A stretch of DNA of 40,004 nt from Lysobacterales bacterium (GCA_026996795.1 JALWKC010000207.1:1-40004), one strand, 5' to 3'. Shown: positions 1 to 7,637, numbered from the stretch's first letter. Notes: generated by a model not told the origin, from the letters alone. Numbers and translations: made by a program.

Positions 1-465
1 CCAATTACCGAGGCACACCGGCAACAGCGGATTTTCCCGCCGGTGCTGGTGCGTGAACCACCGGCGGACAGCACCCTGATGCGCGAAGAGATTTTTGGCC
101 CCATCCTGCCGCTGCTGGCCCGCGCGGGCTTGCAGGCCAAGATGGCCTTCGTCCAGCAACGGCCCCATCCGCTGACGCTGTACTTTTACGGTTCACAACC
201 GGCGGCAATCCGCCGGATTCAGCGCGAAACCCTTTCTGGCAGCCTCAGTGTCAACGAAACCCTGGTCCAGTTTGCCCAGGACAACCTGCCCTTTGGTGGC
301 GTGGGTGAAAGCGGCCTTGGGCGTTATCACGGTCAGGCCGGTTTTGACACCTTCAGCCACCTGAAACCAGTGTATTACCAATCCCGACTCAATGCCAACG
401 GCCTCATTCGGCCGCCATACACGGCCTGGAAACGACGGCTGATCGACTGGCTGGCCCGCCTGTGA
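1..465 (+). CDS. Aldehyde dehydrogenase, C-terminal fragment (coniferyl-aldehyde dehydrogenase-like)
   Basis: The reading frame is open from base 1, so the gene starts before the window and only the last 154 codons are present. The fragment has the EEIFGPILP motif and the C-terminal LPFGGVGESGLGRYHG stretch followed by FDTFSHLKPVYYQ, typical of class-3 NAD(P)-dependent aldehyde dehydrogenases of the CalB/coniferyl-aldehyde type, which oxidise aldehydes to carboxylic acids. The catalytic Cys and Glu lie upstream of the window and cannot be checked. It ends 105 bp before the response regulator and seems unrelated to that cluster. The family is clear; the substrate is unknown. Confidence 0.88.
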   Translation, partial: PITEAHRQQRIFPPVLVREPPADSTLMREEIFGPILPLLARAGLQAKMAFVQQRPHPLTLYFYGSQPAAIRRIQRETLSGSLSVNETLVQFAQDNLPFGGVGESGLGRYHGQAGFDTFSHLKPVYYQSRLNANGLIRPPYTAWKRRLIDWLARL

Positions 466-510
466 ACAACCGGCCTGTGACCGGGCTTGACAGGGCGACT
501 ATTTGAATCC

Positions 511-539
511 TTGTCAGCCTAGTGCTTTAATGGCACAAT
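511..539 (+). promoter_or_regulatory. Possible sigma70 promoter for the response regulator
   Basis: TTGTCA at 511-516 and CACAAT at 534-539 are separated by 17 bp, and the gene starts at 571. A further TTGACA lies at 487-492, and TGACA (488-492) mirrors TGTCA (512-516), which could be an operator. The -10 match is only moderate. Confidence 0.3.
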
Positions 540-570
540 TATTCACAAACAGGCACTCACTCAACGACGC

Positions 571-1266
571 ATGAAAATATTTATCCTGGAAGACGATCCG
601 GATCAGGCCCAGCTGTACAAACTGTGGCTGGAAGAGCATGGCCACGAATGTCAGGTGTTCGATACCGGGCGCGAGTTCATTCGTCGCATTCCCTTTGACC
701 TGCCGGATATCGCCCTGCTGGACTGGAACCTGCCGGTGATTGACGGCATGGACGTGCTGCACTGGATCAAGGCCAGCCGCTACGATGACATCCCGGTGAT
801 TTTCCTTTCTGCCCGCGCCGATGAAAACGACATGGTGGAAGCCCTGACCCAAGGCGCCGATGACTACATTGCCAAGCCCATTACCCAGGGCGAGCTGCTG
901 GCCCGACTCACGGCCGTGAGCCGCCGCTACAACAAAAACCAAAAACCCAGCCTGGATGACACCTCACCGTATGAAATTGATCCGCAGGAAGGCCGCATTG
1001 CCCTCAATGGTGAACCCGTTTCACTGACGGCCAAGGAATTCGACCTGTGCGTGCATTTTTTCAAGAATCCAGGCCGGCTGGTGTCGCGCAAACACTTGCT
1101 GGAAACCATCTGGGTGCGTCGTTCGGACATCAACACCCGCACCGTTGATACCCACATCAGCCGCTTGCGCAAGAAACTGCAACTGGATGGCAGCCATGGC
1201 TGGAAGCTCATTTCCGTTTACCACCAAGGCTATAAGATGGTGCGGGAAAAGCGCCACGTGGCCTGA
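571..1266 (+). CDS. OmpR/PhoB-family response regulator
   Basis: A 231-aa two-domain transcription factor. The receiver domain (about residues 1-118) has the acidic pair E7/D8/D9, the phospho-acceptor D51 in LLDWNLP, S80 in LSAR and K102 in AKPI. The winged-helix DNA-binding domain (about 130-226) has the family hallmarks LTAKEFDLCVHF and RTVDTHISRLRKKL. No kinase gene is directly beside it; the nearest is the hybrid kinase at 4290, with three genes between. It lies just upstream of and in the same direction as the coiled-coil/OmpA/GTPase cluster, so it may control that cluster or act downstream of its kinase. This pairing is an inference from position. Confidence 0.95.
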   Translation: MKIFILEDDPDQAQLYKLWLEEHGHECQVFDTGREFIRRIPFDLPDIALLDWNLPVIDGMDVLHWIKASRYDDIPVIFLSARADENDMVEALTQGADDYIAKPITQGELLARLTAVSRRYNKNQKPSLDDTSPYEIDPQEGRIALNGEPVSLTAKEFDLCVHFFKNPGRLVSRKHLLETIWVRRSDINTRTVDTHISRLRKKLQLDGSHGWKLISVYHQGYKMVREKRHVA

Positions 1267-1330
1267 GCCCTCATCCTGTTCCCATCTTTGCTTCTTTTAG
1301 CCTGCATAACGCTTATTGGCTCTACCACCG

Positions 1331-1372
1331 ATTGATTCAGTCAATTGATTCATTCGCCAATCGTGATAGACT
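1331..1372 (+). promoter_or_regulatory. Direct repeat with overlapping promoter-like sequence
   Basis: ATTGATTCA occurs at 1331-1339 and again at 1344-1352, 13 bp apart. The second copy overlaps a TTGATT -35-like hexamer (1345-1350), followed after 16 bp by TAGACT (1367-1372). The arrangement fits a promoter for the coiled-coil/OmpA/GTPase/kinase genes with a two-half-site operator, which is how OmpR-type regulators bind. That the upstream regulator binds here is an inference. Confidence 0.4.
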
Positions 1373-1430
1373 TTTGCCAACTACCCCGTTAACCCTTTTT
1401 AGCGTGGCCCACGCCGCCACCGGAGAACCC

Positions 1431-1460
1431 ATGGCAAATAAAAAAATGGCAAATAAAAAC
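1431..1460 (+). repeat. 15-bp tandem duplication at a translation start
   Basis: ATGGCAAATAAAAAA (1431-1445) is followed directly by ATGGCAAATAAAAAC (1446-1460), identical in 14 of 15 bases. It encodes MANKK-MANKN and provides two in-frame start codons. Confidence 0.9.
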
Positions 1461-1865
1461 CAGGCCCAGCAAACCGCCCCGAGCCAGGATTCCGTGGATC
1501 AGATCCGCGACATCCTGTTTGGCCAACACCTGCGTGAATTCCAGCAGCGTTTCGCCAGCCTGGAAGCGCAAATGCAAGACAAGATCTCCGAACTGGGGCA
1601 GGCCATCGACCAACTCAACGCACACGTCAGTCAGCGCCTGGACAGCCTGGACAAATCCCTCAAGCAGGAACACCACGAGACAGCCAATGCGCTGGCGGAG
1701 GAAATCCAGCAGTTGGACAAGCAACTAAGCCGCAAAATCACCGAAACCGAAGCCGATATCCAGCAGCAGCTGGACAGCGAAGTCAGCCGGCTGAATGATC
1801 GCAAAACCGACCGCCATGAACTGGCCCGGTGGCTGAATGAACTGGCCGGTAAATTGACCGAATAA
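1431..1865 (+). CDS. Small coiled-coil protein of the OmpA/GTPase cluster
   Basis: A 144-aa protein with no recognised enzymatic motif. Residues 20-130 are almost all Gln, Glu, Lys, Leu and Ala in heptad-like spacing, so a long coiled coil is expected; there is no signal peptide or membrane segment. I chose the ATG at 1431 because GGAG lies 6 bp upstream; an in-frame TTG at 1332 has no such support. A second ATG at 1446 arises from a 15-bp tandem duplication. Its N-terminal motif (QIRDILFGQHLREFQQ) resembles the start of the next protein (KIKQLLLADELALLQQ). It lies 32 bp upstream of the OmpA gene, probably co-transcribed, and may be a scaffold. Function unknown. Confidence 0.8.
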   Translation: MANKKMANKNQAQQTAPSQDSVDQIRDILFGQHLREFQQRFASLEAQMQDKISELGQAIDQLNAHVSQRLDSLDKSLKQEHHETANALAEEIQQLDKQLSRKITETEADIQQQLDSEVSRLNDRKTDRHELARWLNELAGKLTE

Positions 1866-1897
1866 GGCATGAAACGCCTGCCCCGGCTGTGGCGCGC

Positions 1898-3790
1898 ATG
1901 AGCTCCGAAAGCGACAAGATCAAACAACTGCTGCTGGCCGATGAACTGGCGCTGTTGCAACAATTGCGCGCACGGATACTGGAATCCGACCGCTTCAGTG
2001 AAGAGGTCGCACAGGTGCTGGCCAAAGCCACCGGTCGGGCCTGGAAAAACGACCCGGCCTACCGGGCCGTTCTGGCCAAACCCATTGGTGATGGCCTGAA
2101 AACCGCACTAAAGCGAGAACAACGCACCATTATTGATGCGTTTGTGCCAGTGATCGGCCCCATGATCCGGGCCTCGGTGAGCGCCTCCATCAAAAAGCTC
2201 ATGGCCGACATCAATCGCGTGCTGGAACTGGGCCTGTCCCCCAAAGCCCTGCGCTGGCGCTGGCAAGCCTGGAAAACCGGTGTGCCTTTTGCCGAGCTGG
2301 TGTTTATGAACACCGTAGAATACCAGGTGCAGCACGTCTTTCTGATCGACAAGAACAGCGGCCTGTTGATCGAATACGCCGGCCATGAAGAAGAACTGGC
2401 CCGCGACAAGGACGCCTTTTCCGCCATGCTAACGGCCATTGGGGACTTTGTTTCCGACACCTTGGCCAGCGACTCGGGCAAGCGCCTGCGCAGCGCCGAG
2501 CTGGGCGAATACCAGCTGTGGATTATCGACGGGCCGCAAGCCTATCTGGCGGTTCTGATCAAGGGCAGCCCGTCGGAACGCCTGCGTGACCAACTGCAGG
2601 ACGTGCTGGACAAAGTCCACTTTCTTTACACCGACGAACTGCAACACAGCGAAAATTACGGCAACCTGCCACCGGTGCGCCTGGAGCTGGAAGACCTGCT
2701 GGTGACCAAAAGCCGGCAGCAGGACGACGACAAGGCAGGAGAGACTTCATCCACGACTCGCTGGTTGTGGCTGTTGGGGATTTTGGTGCTGGCTTTCGGC
2801 GGCTGGTTCTGGTGGCACCACCACCAACAGGAACAAACCCTGCAATCCCTCAAGACCCGCTTGCAACAGGTGCCGGGTTTTGTGTTGCAAACTATCCGGG
2901 ATACCGAAAACGGCCTGGAAGTCACCGGCCTCAAGGACCCACTGGCTGACCTGGGCGCCTTTGCCGATGAAGGCCTGAAGTTCAACACCCGTCCCTACCT
3001 GTCGCTGGATGCACCGATTGTGCGCCAGCGCCTGCAACGCCTGACGCTTCCGGCTGGTCTTTCACTGGAACTGGCGGACAATGGCCAGGTGTTTCTGCGC
3101 GGTGAAGCCCGTCCGGAAGCGGTCAATCGTTTGGAAAAGCAGCTGCTGGCCATGCCCGGAGTCGCTGCCGTGGACAGCCACCAGGTCAAAAACACAGCCG
3201 CGCGCTGGCAGGATTTTAGGCGTGAGCACTCTTTGCCCAGCGGGGTGCAGGCGCAATTCGATGAACAACAATTGCGCCTGAGCGGGCAGGCCACAGCCAG
3301 CAACCTTTCCTCCTGGCTGGCAACGTTCCAACAGGCTTTTCCGGACCACCAGATCAACACCGAAGCGGTGCGCCGCTTGCTGGGCAACAAAGAGCACATT
3401 CAGGCGATAAACGACACCTTTGTGGCCATGCCCGATGGCGCAACCCTGAACCCATCGGCTATGGCTGCGCTGGATGCCGCAGCCGCGCACTTGGCCGCCC
3501 TGAAAAAAACCGACCCGACTGTCAAAATACGCTTGAGTGGTCACACGGACTGCACCGGCAGCCCGGAAACCAACCAACGTCTGGCAAACCAACGGGCTCA
3601 GCGCGTGCGTGAGGCGCTGATCCAGCGCGGCCTCGCGCCAGAGGCCGTGGTGATTGAGGCCCAACCCTGCACCGGCCACACGCCACAACACGCCGACCCC
3701 TCCCGACGCGGTGTGGCCATGAACGTCATCCCTGCCCCCGAACACCCCGGGGGCGATGGCACCGGTACTGAGGCGCAACAGCGGCCATGA
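1898..3790 (+). CDS. Membrane protein with cytoplasmic Roadblock-like region, one TM helix and periplasmic OmpA domain
   Basis: A 630-aa protein (ATG at 1898; a GTG at 1889 is also possible). Residues 1-135 are helical and charged. Residues 140-245 alternate strands and helices (HVFLIDKNSGLLIEYAG through GPQAYLAVLIKG to LQDVLDKVHFLY) in a way that resembles Roadblock/LC7 or longin domains. A Trp-rich helix at about 289-308 (WLWLLGILVLAFGGWFWW) crosses the membrane. The periplasmic part has two BON-like segments and a C-terminal OmpA domain with GHTD (D551) and, 15 residues on, R566. These match the Asp/Arg pair that binds diaminopimelate in OmpA-type domains. Similar OmpA-family proteins are, from memory, found in cyanobacteria. 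Its stop overlaps the GTPase start (ATGA), arguing for coupled translation. The OmpA and TM calls are firm; Roadblock-like is inference. Confidence 0.82.
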   Translation: MSSESDKIKQLLLADELALLQQLRARILESDRFSEEVAQVLAKATGRAWKNDPAYRAVLAKPIGDGLKTALKREQRTIIDAFVPVIGPMIRASVSASIKKLMADINRVLELGLSPKALRWRWQAWKTGVPFAELVFMNTVEYQVQHVFLIDKNSGLLIEYAGHEEELARDKDAFSAMLTAIGDFVSDTLASDSGKRLRSAELGEYQLWIIDGPQAYLAVLIKGSPSERLRDQLQDVLDKVHFLYTDELQHSENYGNLPPVRLELEDLLVTKSRQQDDDKAGETSSTTRWLWLLGILVLAFGGWFWWHHHQQEQTLQSLKTRLQQVPGFVLQTIRDTENGLEVTGLKDPLADLGAFADEGLKFNTRPYLSLDAPIVRQRLQRLTLPAGLSLELADNGQVFLRGEARPEAVNRLEKQLLAMPGVAAVDSHQVKNTAARWQDFRREHSLPSGVQAQFDEQQLRLSGQATASNLSSWLATFQQAFPDHQINTEAVRRLLGNKEHIQAINDTFVAMPDGATLNPSAMAALDAAAAHLAALKKTDPTVKIRLSGHTDCTGSPETNQRLANQRAQRVREALIQRGLAPEAVVIEAQPCTGHTPQHADPSRRGVAMNVIPAPEHPGGDGTGTEAQQRP

Positions 3791-4293
3791 GCACACCGGT
3801 GCTGACACGCAAAGTCTGTTTGTTGGGCCGTCTGGCGGTGGGCAAAACGTCTCTGGTGCGCCGTTTCGTGGCCAACGTTTTCGATGAAAAATACCAGACC
3901 ACCGTGGGTGTCAGCATCCACACCAAGCACATCACGTTGGCTGAGCAGCCGCTCAAACTGATTATCTGGGACATTGCCGGCTTTGAGCAGGTGGCACACT
4001 ACAGCCAGTACGTGCGTGGCAGCCATGGCGTGCTGTGGGTGGCCGATGGCACCGAGCCGGCCTCCTGGCACAAACTGCAGGCCATACGCCAGGCACAACC
4101 GACGCTGCACACACTGCCTGGTTTGTGTCTGATCAACAAACACGATCTGCTGGATCAATGGCGCATTGATCACGACGACCTGGACGGCTTGCAGAAAGAT
4201 TTTTCGGCGCTGTTGTTCACCAGTGCAAAAACCGGTGAGAACGTGGAAAAGGCCTTTCTTCTTCTGGCACAGCAACTGCTGGAGCGGGCATGA
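3787..4293 (+). CDS. Ras/Rab-like small GTPase
   Basis: A 168-aa single-domain GTPase with all five G motifs: G1 GRLAVGKT (14-21), switch I YQTTVGVSI with T39, G3 WDIAGFE (61-67), G4 NKHD (117-120) and G5 SAK (146-148). The WDxAG and TTVGV signatures put it with Rab/Ras/MglA-like proteins rather than Era/Obg types. The catalytic Gln of DTAGQE is replaced by Phe66, so intrinsic hydrolysis is expected to be weak unless a partner helps. There is no C-terminal lipidation motif. It overlaps by 4 bp both the OmpA gene upstream and the kinase downstream, implying stoichiometric co-expression. A role as the switch between the membrane protein and the kinase is inferred from context. Confidence 0.92.
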   Translation: MSTPVLTRKVCLLGRLAVGKTSLVRRFVANVFDEKYQTTVGVSIHTKHITLAEQPLKLIIWDIAGFEQVAHYSQYVRGSHGVLWVADGTEPASWHKLQAIRQAQPTLHTLPGLCLINKHDLLDQWRIDHDDLDGLQKDFSALLFTSAKTGENVEKAFLLLAQQLLERA

Positions 4294-5780
4294 AACTGCC
4301 GCCGGTTTTGCAGCAATACCTGCTCAGGCACCGCGCCGAGGATGGCTGCCTGGCGATTGAGTTTGGCCCGGACCTGCGCATCACCGATACTCACGGCAAC
4401 GCGGCGCATTTCGGCTTGCACAACCTGGAGCCGGGGCTAACCGTGTCGGCTGTGCACCCGGCACTGGAGACCGAACCGTTCATCGAGCCTTTCCAGTTGC
4501 CGTTTCTCAATCTGGACAACAAGCTGGTATGCGACCTGCATCACGTGCTGGACGGTGACACCCACTACCTACTGTTGCTGGATCGTACTGATCAGTTCGA
4601 CGTCGTTTCCCGGCATCAGCAACACAGCCACAATGTGCAGCTATCCAATGACCACTTTAAACGCCTGATCGAGGAATTGACCGCCACCCAGGCACGCCTG
4701 CACAAGGCCAACGAAGAAAAAGCCATGCTGATTGCCATGCTGTCGCACGAATTTGGCACGCCGCTTTCTGCCATCAGCGGCTATGCCGAACTGCTCGACA
4801 AGGGCAAGGTGTCCGTGGACAAGGCCACGGCGGTTATCCGCCGCAATGCCGAATCGCTGGTGGCCATGATTAGCAACGCATTGCACTACGGGCAGTTGCA
4901 TGCCAGCCATGCCCCGGCCGAACAAAAACCGTTCCGGTTGGAAAATTTTCTCGAAGACTTGCACAGCACGTTGATGCCGCTGGCCAAAAGCAAAAACCTG
5001 GTTTTTGAAATCACGCGCCAGGCAGCGCCTGAAACCCTGGCGCTGGATCGCCATCGCCTGCGCCAGATTCTGGTGAACCTGCTCAGCAATGCGTTCAAGT
5101 ACACCCAGGAAGGACAGGTGCAACTCATCGTTGACGGGTCGGGCAAAACAAATGTTACATTCCGTGTGCGCGACACCGGCACGGGGGTTCCGGCGGATAA
5201 AATACCCCGGCTTTTCACCCCCTGGGTGCGTGGTACGCAAACGCAAGCCAGTGGCACCGGTCTGGGGTTGGTGATCAGCAAACAACTCGCTGAATCACTG
5301 GGTGGCACACTGCGCATGACCAAGACCTCCAACAAGGGCACGGAATTCCAGCTTGACGTTCCTTCGTCTTCGACCCCTGACCACCCTGCTGCAGGGCGCG
5401 ACGTGCTGCGTGGTAAACACGTGTTGCTGGTGGACGACGACCCGGACATCCTGTACCTGTGTCAACTGTTGCTGGAAGAGCAGGGGCTGTTCGTTATCAC
5501 CGCCACCAGCGTCGCCGATGCCCGGGAACTGTTCAGCAAGCGGCGTTTTGACCTGATTCTGACTGACATCAACCTGGCTGACGGGCATGGCGAAGTCATC
5601 CTGGACCGGGTGCGCCAGCACAGTCAGGATTTACCGGTGCTGGCCATGTCGGCGCTGCCTTCCCCGCAAACCACCAATCGCCTTTTGCAACGCGGATTTA
5701 CGGCGGTGATCCCAAAGCCCATCAATGCCCATTCCCTGCTGGACGAGCTGCACAAGGTGGTACCGCCAACCCCCGAATAA
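4290..5780 (+). CDS. Cytoplasmic hybrid histidine kinase with C-terminal receiver
   Basis: A 496-aa protein. The N-terminal 110 residues look like a small sensory (PAS-like) domain without membrane helices. A short coiled coil (about 120-145) leads into HisKA with H153 in MLSHEFGTPLS, an HATPase with the N box NLLSNAFKY, G1 DTGTGV and G2 GTGLGL, and a receiver domain with D426 in LTDINLADG and Lys in PKPI. No HPt domain is present, so phosphotransfer must stay internal or use a separate HPt such as that of the kinase at 7638. Its start overlaps the GTPase stop (ATGA). With no membrane sensor of its own, it may receive its signal from the GTPase or the OmpA protein; this is inferred. Confidence 0.93.
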   Translation: MKLPPVLQQYLLRHRAEDGCLAIEFGPDLRITDTHGNAAHFGLHNLEPGLTVSAVHPALETEPFIEPFQLPFLNLDNKLVCDLHHVLDGDTHYLLLLDRTDQFDVVSRHQQHSHNVQLSNDHFKRLIEELTATQARLHKANEEKAMLIAMLSHEFGTPLSAISGYAELLDKGKVSVDKATAVIRRNAESLVAMISNALHYGQLHASHAPAEQKPFRLENFLEDLHSTLMPLAKSKNLVFEITRQAAPETLALDRHRLRQILVNLLSNAFKYTQEGQVQLIVDGSGKTNVTFRVRDTGTGVPADKIPRLFTPWVRGTQTQASGTGLGLVISKQLAESLGGTLRMTKTSNKGTEFQLDVPSSSTPDHPAAGRDVLRGKHVLLVDDDPDILYLCQLLLEEQGLFVITATSVADARELFSKRRFDLILTDINLADGHGEVILDRVRQHSQDLPVLAMSALPSPQTTNRLLQRGFTAVIPKPINAHSLLDELHKVVPPTPE

Positions 5781-5800
5781 ACCCGCTCCGGCCAGGGGGT

Positions 5801-5829
5801 TTGTGCTGTACCGGCCACACTGATAGAAT
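5801..5829 (+). promoter_or_regulatory. Sigma70-like promoter for the FimX-like gene
   Basis: TTGTGC (5801-5806) and TAGAAT (5824-5829) are separated by exactly 17 bp in the 103-bp gap before the gene at 5884. The gene's ribosome binding site (GAGGGGA) lies 5-11 bp before its ATG. Confidence 0.5.
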
Positions 5830-5883
5830 GGAAACAGGGAAAAAGAACCGCCTCGCCAGTGCGACCGGTTCGAGGGGACACGC

Positions 5884-7566
5884 ATGGACAGACACAACAC
5901 GCCACCTTTGGTACTGATTGCCACGCCATCAGACCGGCAGCCTTTTTGGGAAACCGTTTTTGATCGCCGCGCCTGGGCCGTCAGGTACTGCGACCTTGCG
6001 GCCAATGCCGTGCGCTCGGCGCTGAAACAAGGCCAGCCTGCTGCGATGCTGCTGGATCTGCCCCAGGGCACACCCCCCCCGAACGACCTCGTTGGGCTCA
6101 ACAACACACTGAAACGCTACTCCGGCCCCCTGTTGTACTGTGTGGGCGATGCGCCTGCCCCCTGGCTGGAAGAGCTGCCCGCGCCAAACACGTTCCTGCC
6201 CAAAGAAGCCGGGGCAGAGCTGATCATCGCCAGCCTCGATAAACAGCACCATCAACATCAGCGCCTGCAACAGCGACAAGCCTTGCAAAAACAACGCTGC
6301 ATCGGCCGACGCGGCGGGTTGCTGGCGAGAAAATTTGTGCAGCAACAACGTGATAACGACAACGCGTGTGTGGTGTGGCTGGGGATGGCCGGTCCCGACA
6401 AGTGGCCACAAACGCTGGGGCCCGGGGCCTTTTCCGACCTCTGCCAGAGCTGGTTTGAACGATTGCAGCGCGCGCTGAAAAAGTTCACCGTGGTGCGCTT
6501 GTCGGAAACCTCCGCCCTGGTGCTGGCTATTACCGGCCAACGCCAGACCCGGCAGTGGTTTGCCCGCCTGCGCGAATCCTTTCGCAGCCACCCCCTGACC
6601 ATCGATGACCACAGCCTGCTGCCGGATTTATGTGGCGTGGCCCTGAGCCATTTCCGGCACCTGGACGACCTCGACCACTGGTTGCTGCGTGGGGAAACCC
6701 GCCTGGCGCATAAACAATTCCGGGTCAACGACAGCGAAAACACCGAGCTGGAATTTATTGGTCAAGCACCTGGCGACAAACAGTACCTTTTGATCAAAAC
6801 CCAGTTACAACAAGCCATTGCCGAACGCAGTTTTACCTGGCTCTACCAACCGTTTGTCGGCAAACATGATGACGGACAGGAAAAATACCAGTTGATGCTG
6901 CGGGTGATCACCTCCGCGGGCAAGGAACTGGCTGGCAAGGACTACGTGGAGGTGGCCAGGGGCAGTGGACTGCTGGAAAAGCTGGACACCATCGTGCTGG
7001 AACAGGCCATACGCTGGTTGCATCAGGCACCGGCGGGTCACCACTATTGCCTGTTGGTGAATCAGGACCTGAAAGCCTTTGCCAACCCGGCCAAGCGGCA
7101 GCAACGCCTGGGACTGATTGATACCGAAATCCGCGCCAAAGGCAACGACCGCTCTTCCTTCTCGCACCAGCTGGTAATCCAATTTGATGCCGATGATGCC
7201 GCGTCTCACATGGCGCATCTGGAGGCCATCGGCGAGGCGTTGCATCAGGCTGGCGTGACAGTCTGTCTGGGCAATTTTACCGACACCAATGAACACTGGC
7301 AGGCACTGAAAAAACTACAGGCTGACTGGCTGAGAACCGTCTCCCCGGGGCAGGATGCCGCTTTCTTTGCCGGCGACAATGATTCACCATTGGCCGCCCT
7401 GGTGCAGAAGGCCCACCGCCTGGGTCATCGTGTTTTTGTGCCGCAGGTGGACAACATGGATCAAATGGCCCGTTTGTGGGCGCAGGACGTTGACTACCTG
7501 CAAGGGTATTTCATCCAGCGGCCGGCCTCTGAAGTGGATTTCAGTTTCGCCCAGCAATCCCTGTAA
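5884..7566 (+). CDS. FimX-like protein with degenerate GGDEF and EAL domains
   Basis: A 560-aa protein. Residues 1-120 resemble a receiver domain without a clear phospho-acceptor motif, the middle (about 150-290) a GGDEF domain lacking the GGDEF motif, and the C-terminus (about 305-555) an EAL domain. The catalytic signature is lost: the ExLxR position reads QLMLR (336-340) where active enzymes have EALLR. YQPFV (321-325) and the C-terminal DYLQGYFIQRP are kept, and the local pattern matches Pseudomonas FimX, a c-di-GMP receptor for type IV pili. It is therefore probably a c-di-GMP binding effector and not a phosphodiesterase. No pilus genes are visible nearby. It follows the kinase and precedes another hybrid kinase on the same strand. 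Confidence 0.82.
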   Translation: MDRHNTPPLVLIATPSDRQPFWETVFDRRAWAVRYCDLAANAVRSALKQGQPAAMLLDLPQGTPPPNDLVGLNNTLKRYSGPLLYCVGDAPAPWLEELPAPNTFLPKEAGAELIIASLDKQHHQHQRLQQRQALQKQRCIGRRGGLLARKFVQQQRDNDNACVVWLGMAGPDKWPQTLGPGAFSDLCQSWFERLQRALKKFTVVRLSETSALVLAITGQRQTRQWFARLRESFRSHPLTIDDHSLLPDLCGVALSHFRHLDDLDHWLLRGETRLAHKQFRVNDSENTELEFIGQAPGDKQYLLIKTQLQQAIAERSFTWLYQPFVGKHDDGQEKYQLMLRVITSAGKELAGKDYVEVARGSGLLEKLDTIVLEQAIRWLHQAPAGHHYCLLVNQDLKAFANPAKRQQRLGLIDTEIRAKGNDRSSFSHQLVIQFDADDAASHMAHLEAIGEALHQAGVTVCLGNFTDTNEHWQALKKLQADWLRTVSPGQDAAFFAGDNDSPLAALVQKAHRLGHRVFVPQVDNMDQMARLWAQDVDYLQGYFIQRPASEVDFSFAQQSL

Positions 7567-7574
7567 AGTGCACC

Positions 7575-7580
7575 TATAAT
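7575..7580 (+). promoter_or_regulatory. Perfect -10 hexamer upstream of the hybrid kinase
   Basis: TATAAT lies 9 bp after the FimX-like stop and 57 bp before the kinase start at 7638. The -35 region 17 bp upstream (CAGCAA, 7552-7557) is poor, so this would need an activator, or may be chance. Confidence 0.35.
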
Positions 7581-7637
7581 GGAGACAGGGTGGCCGAGGG
7601 TCATACTTGTTGCCGGTTAATAGGACGTGATATCACC

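Noticed and set aside
3160-4275. Long open frames on the minus strand opposite the OmpA and GTPase genes
   Set aside because: They mirror strongly conserved plus-strand genes, have no motifs and arise from GC-rich codon use.
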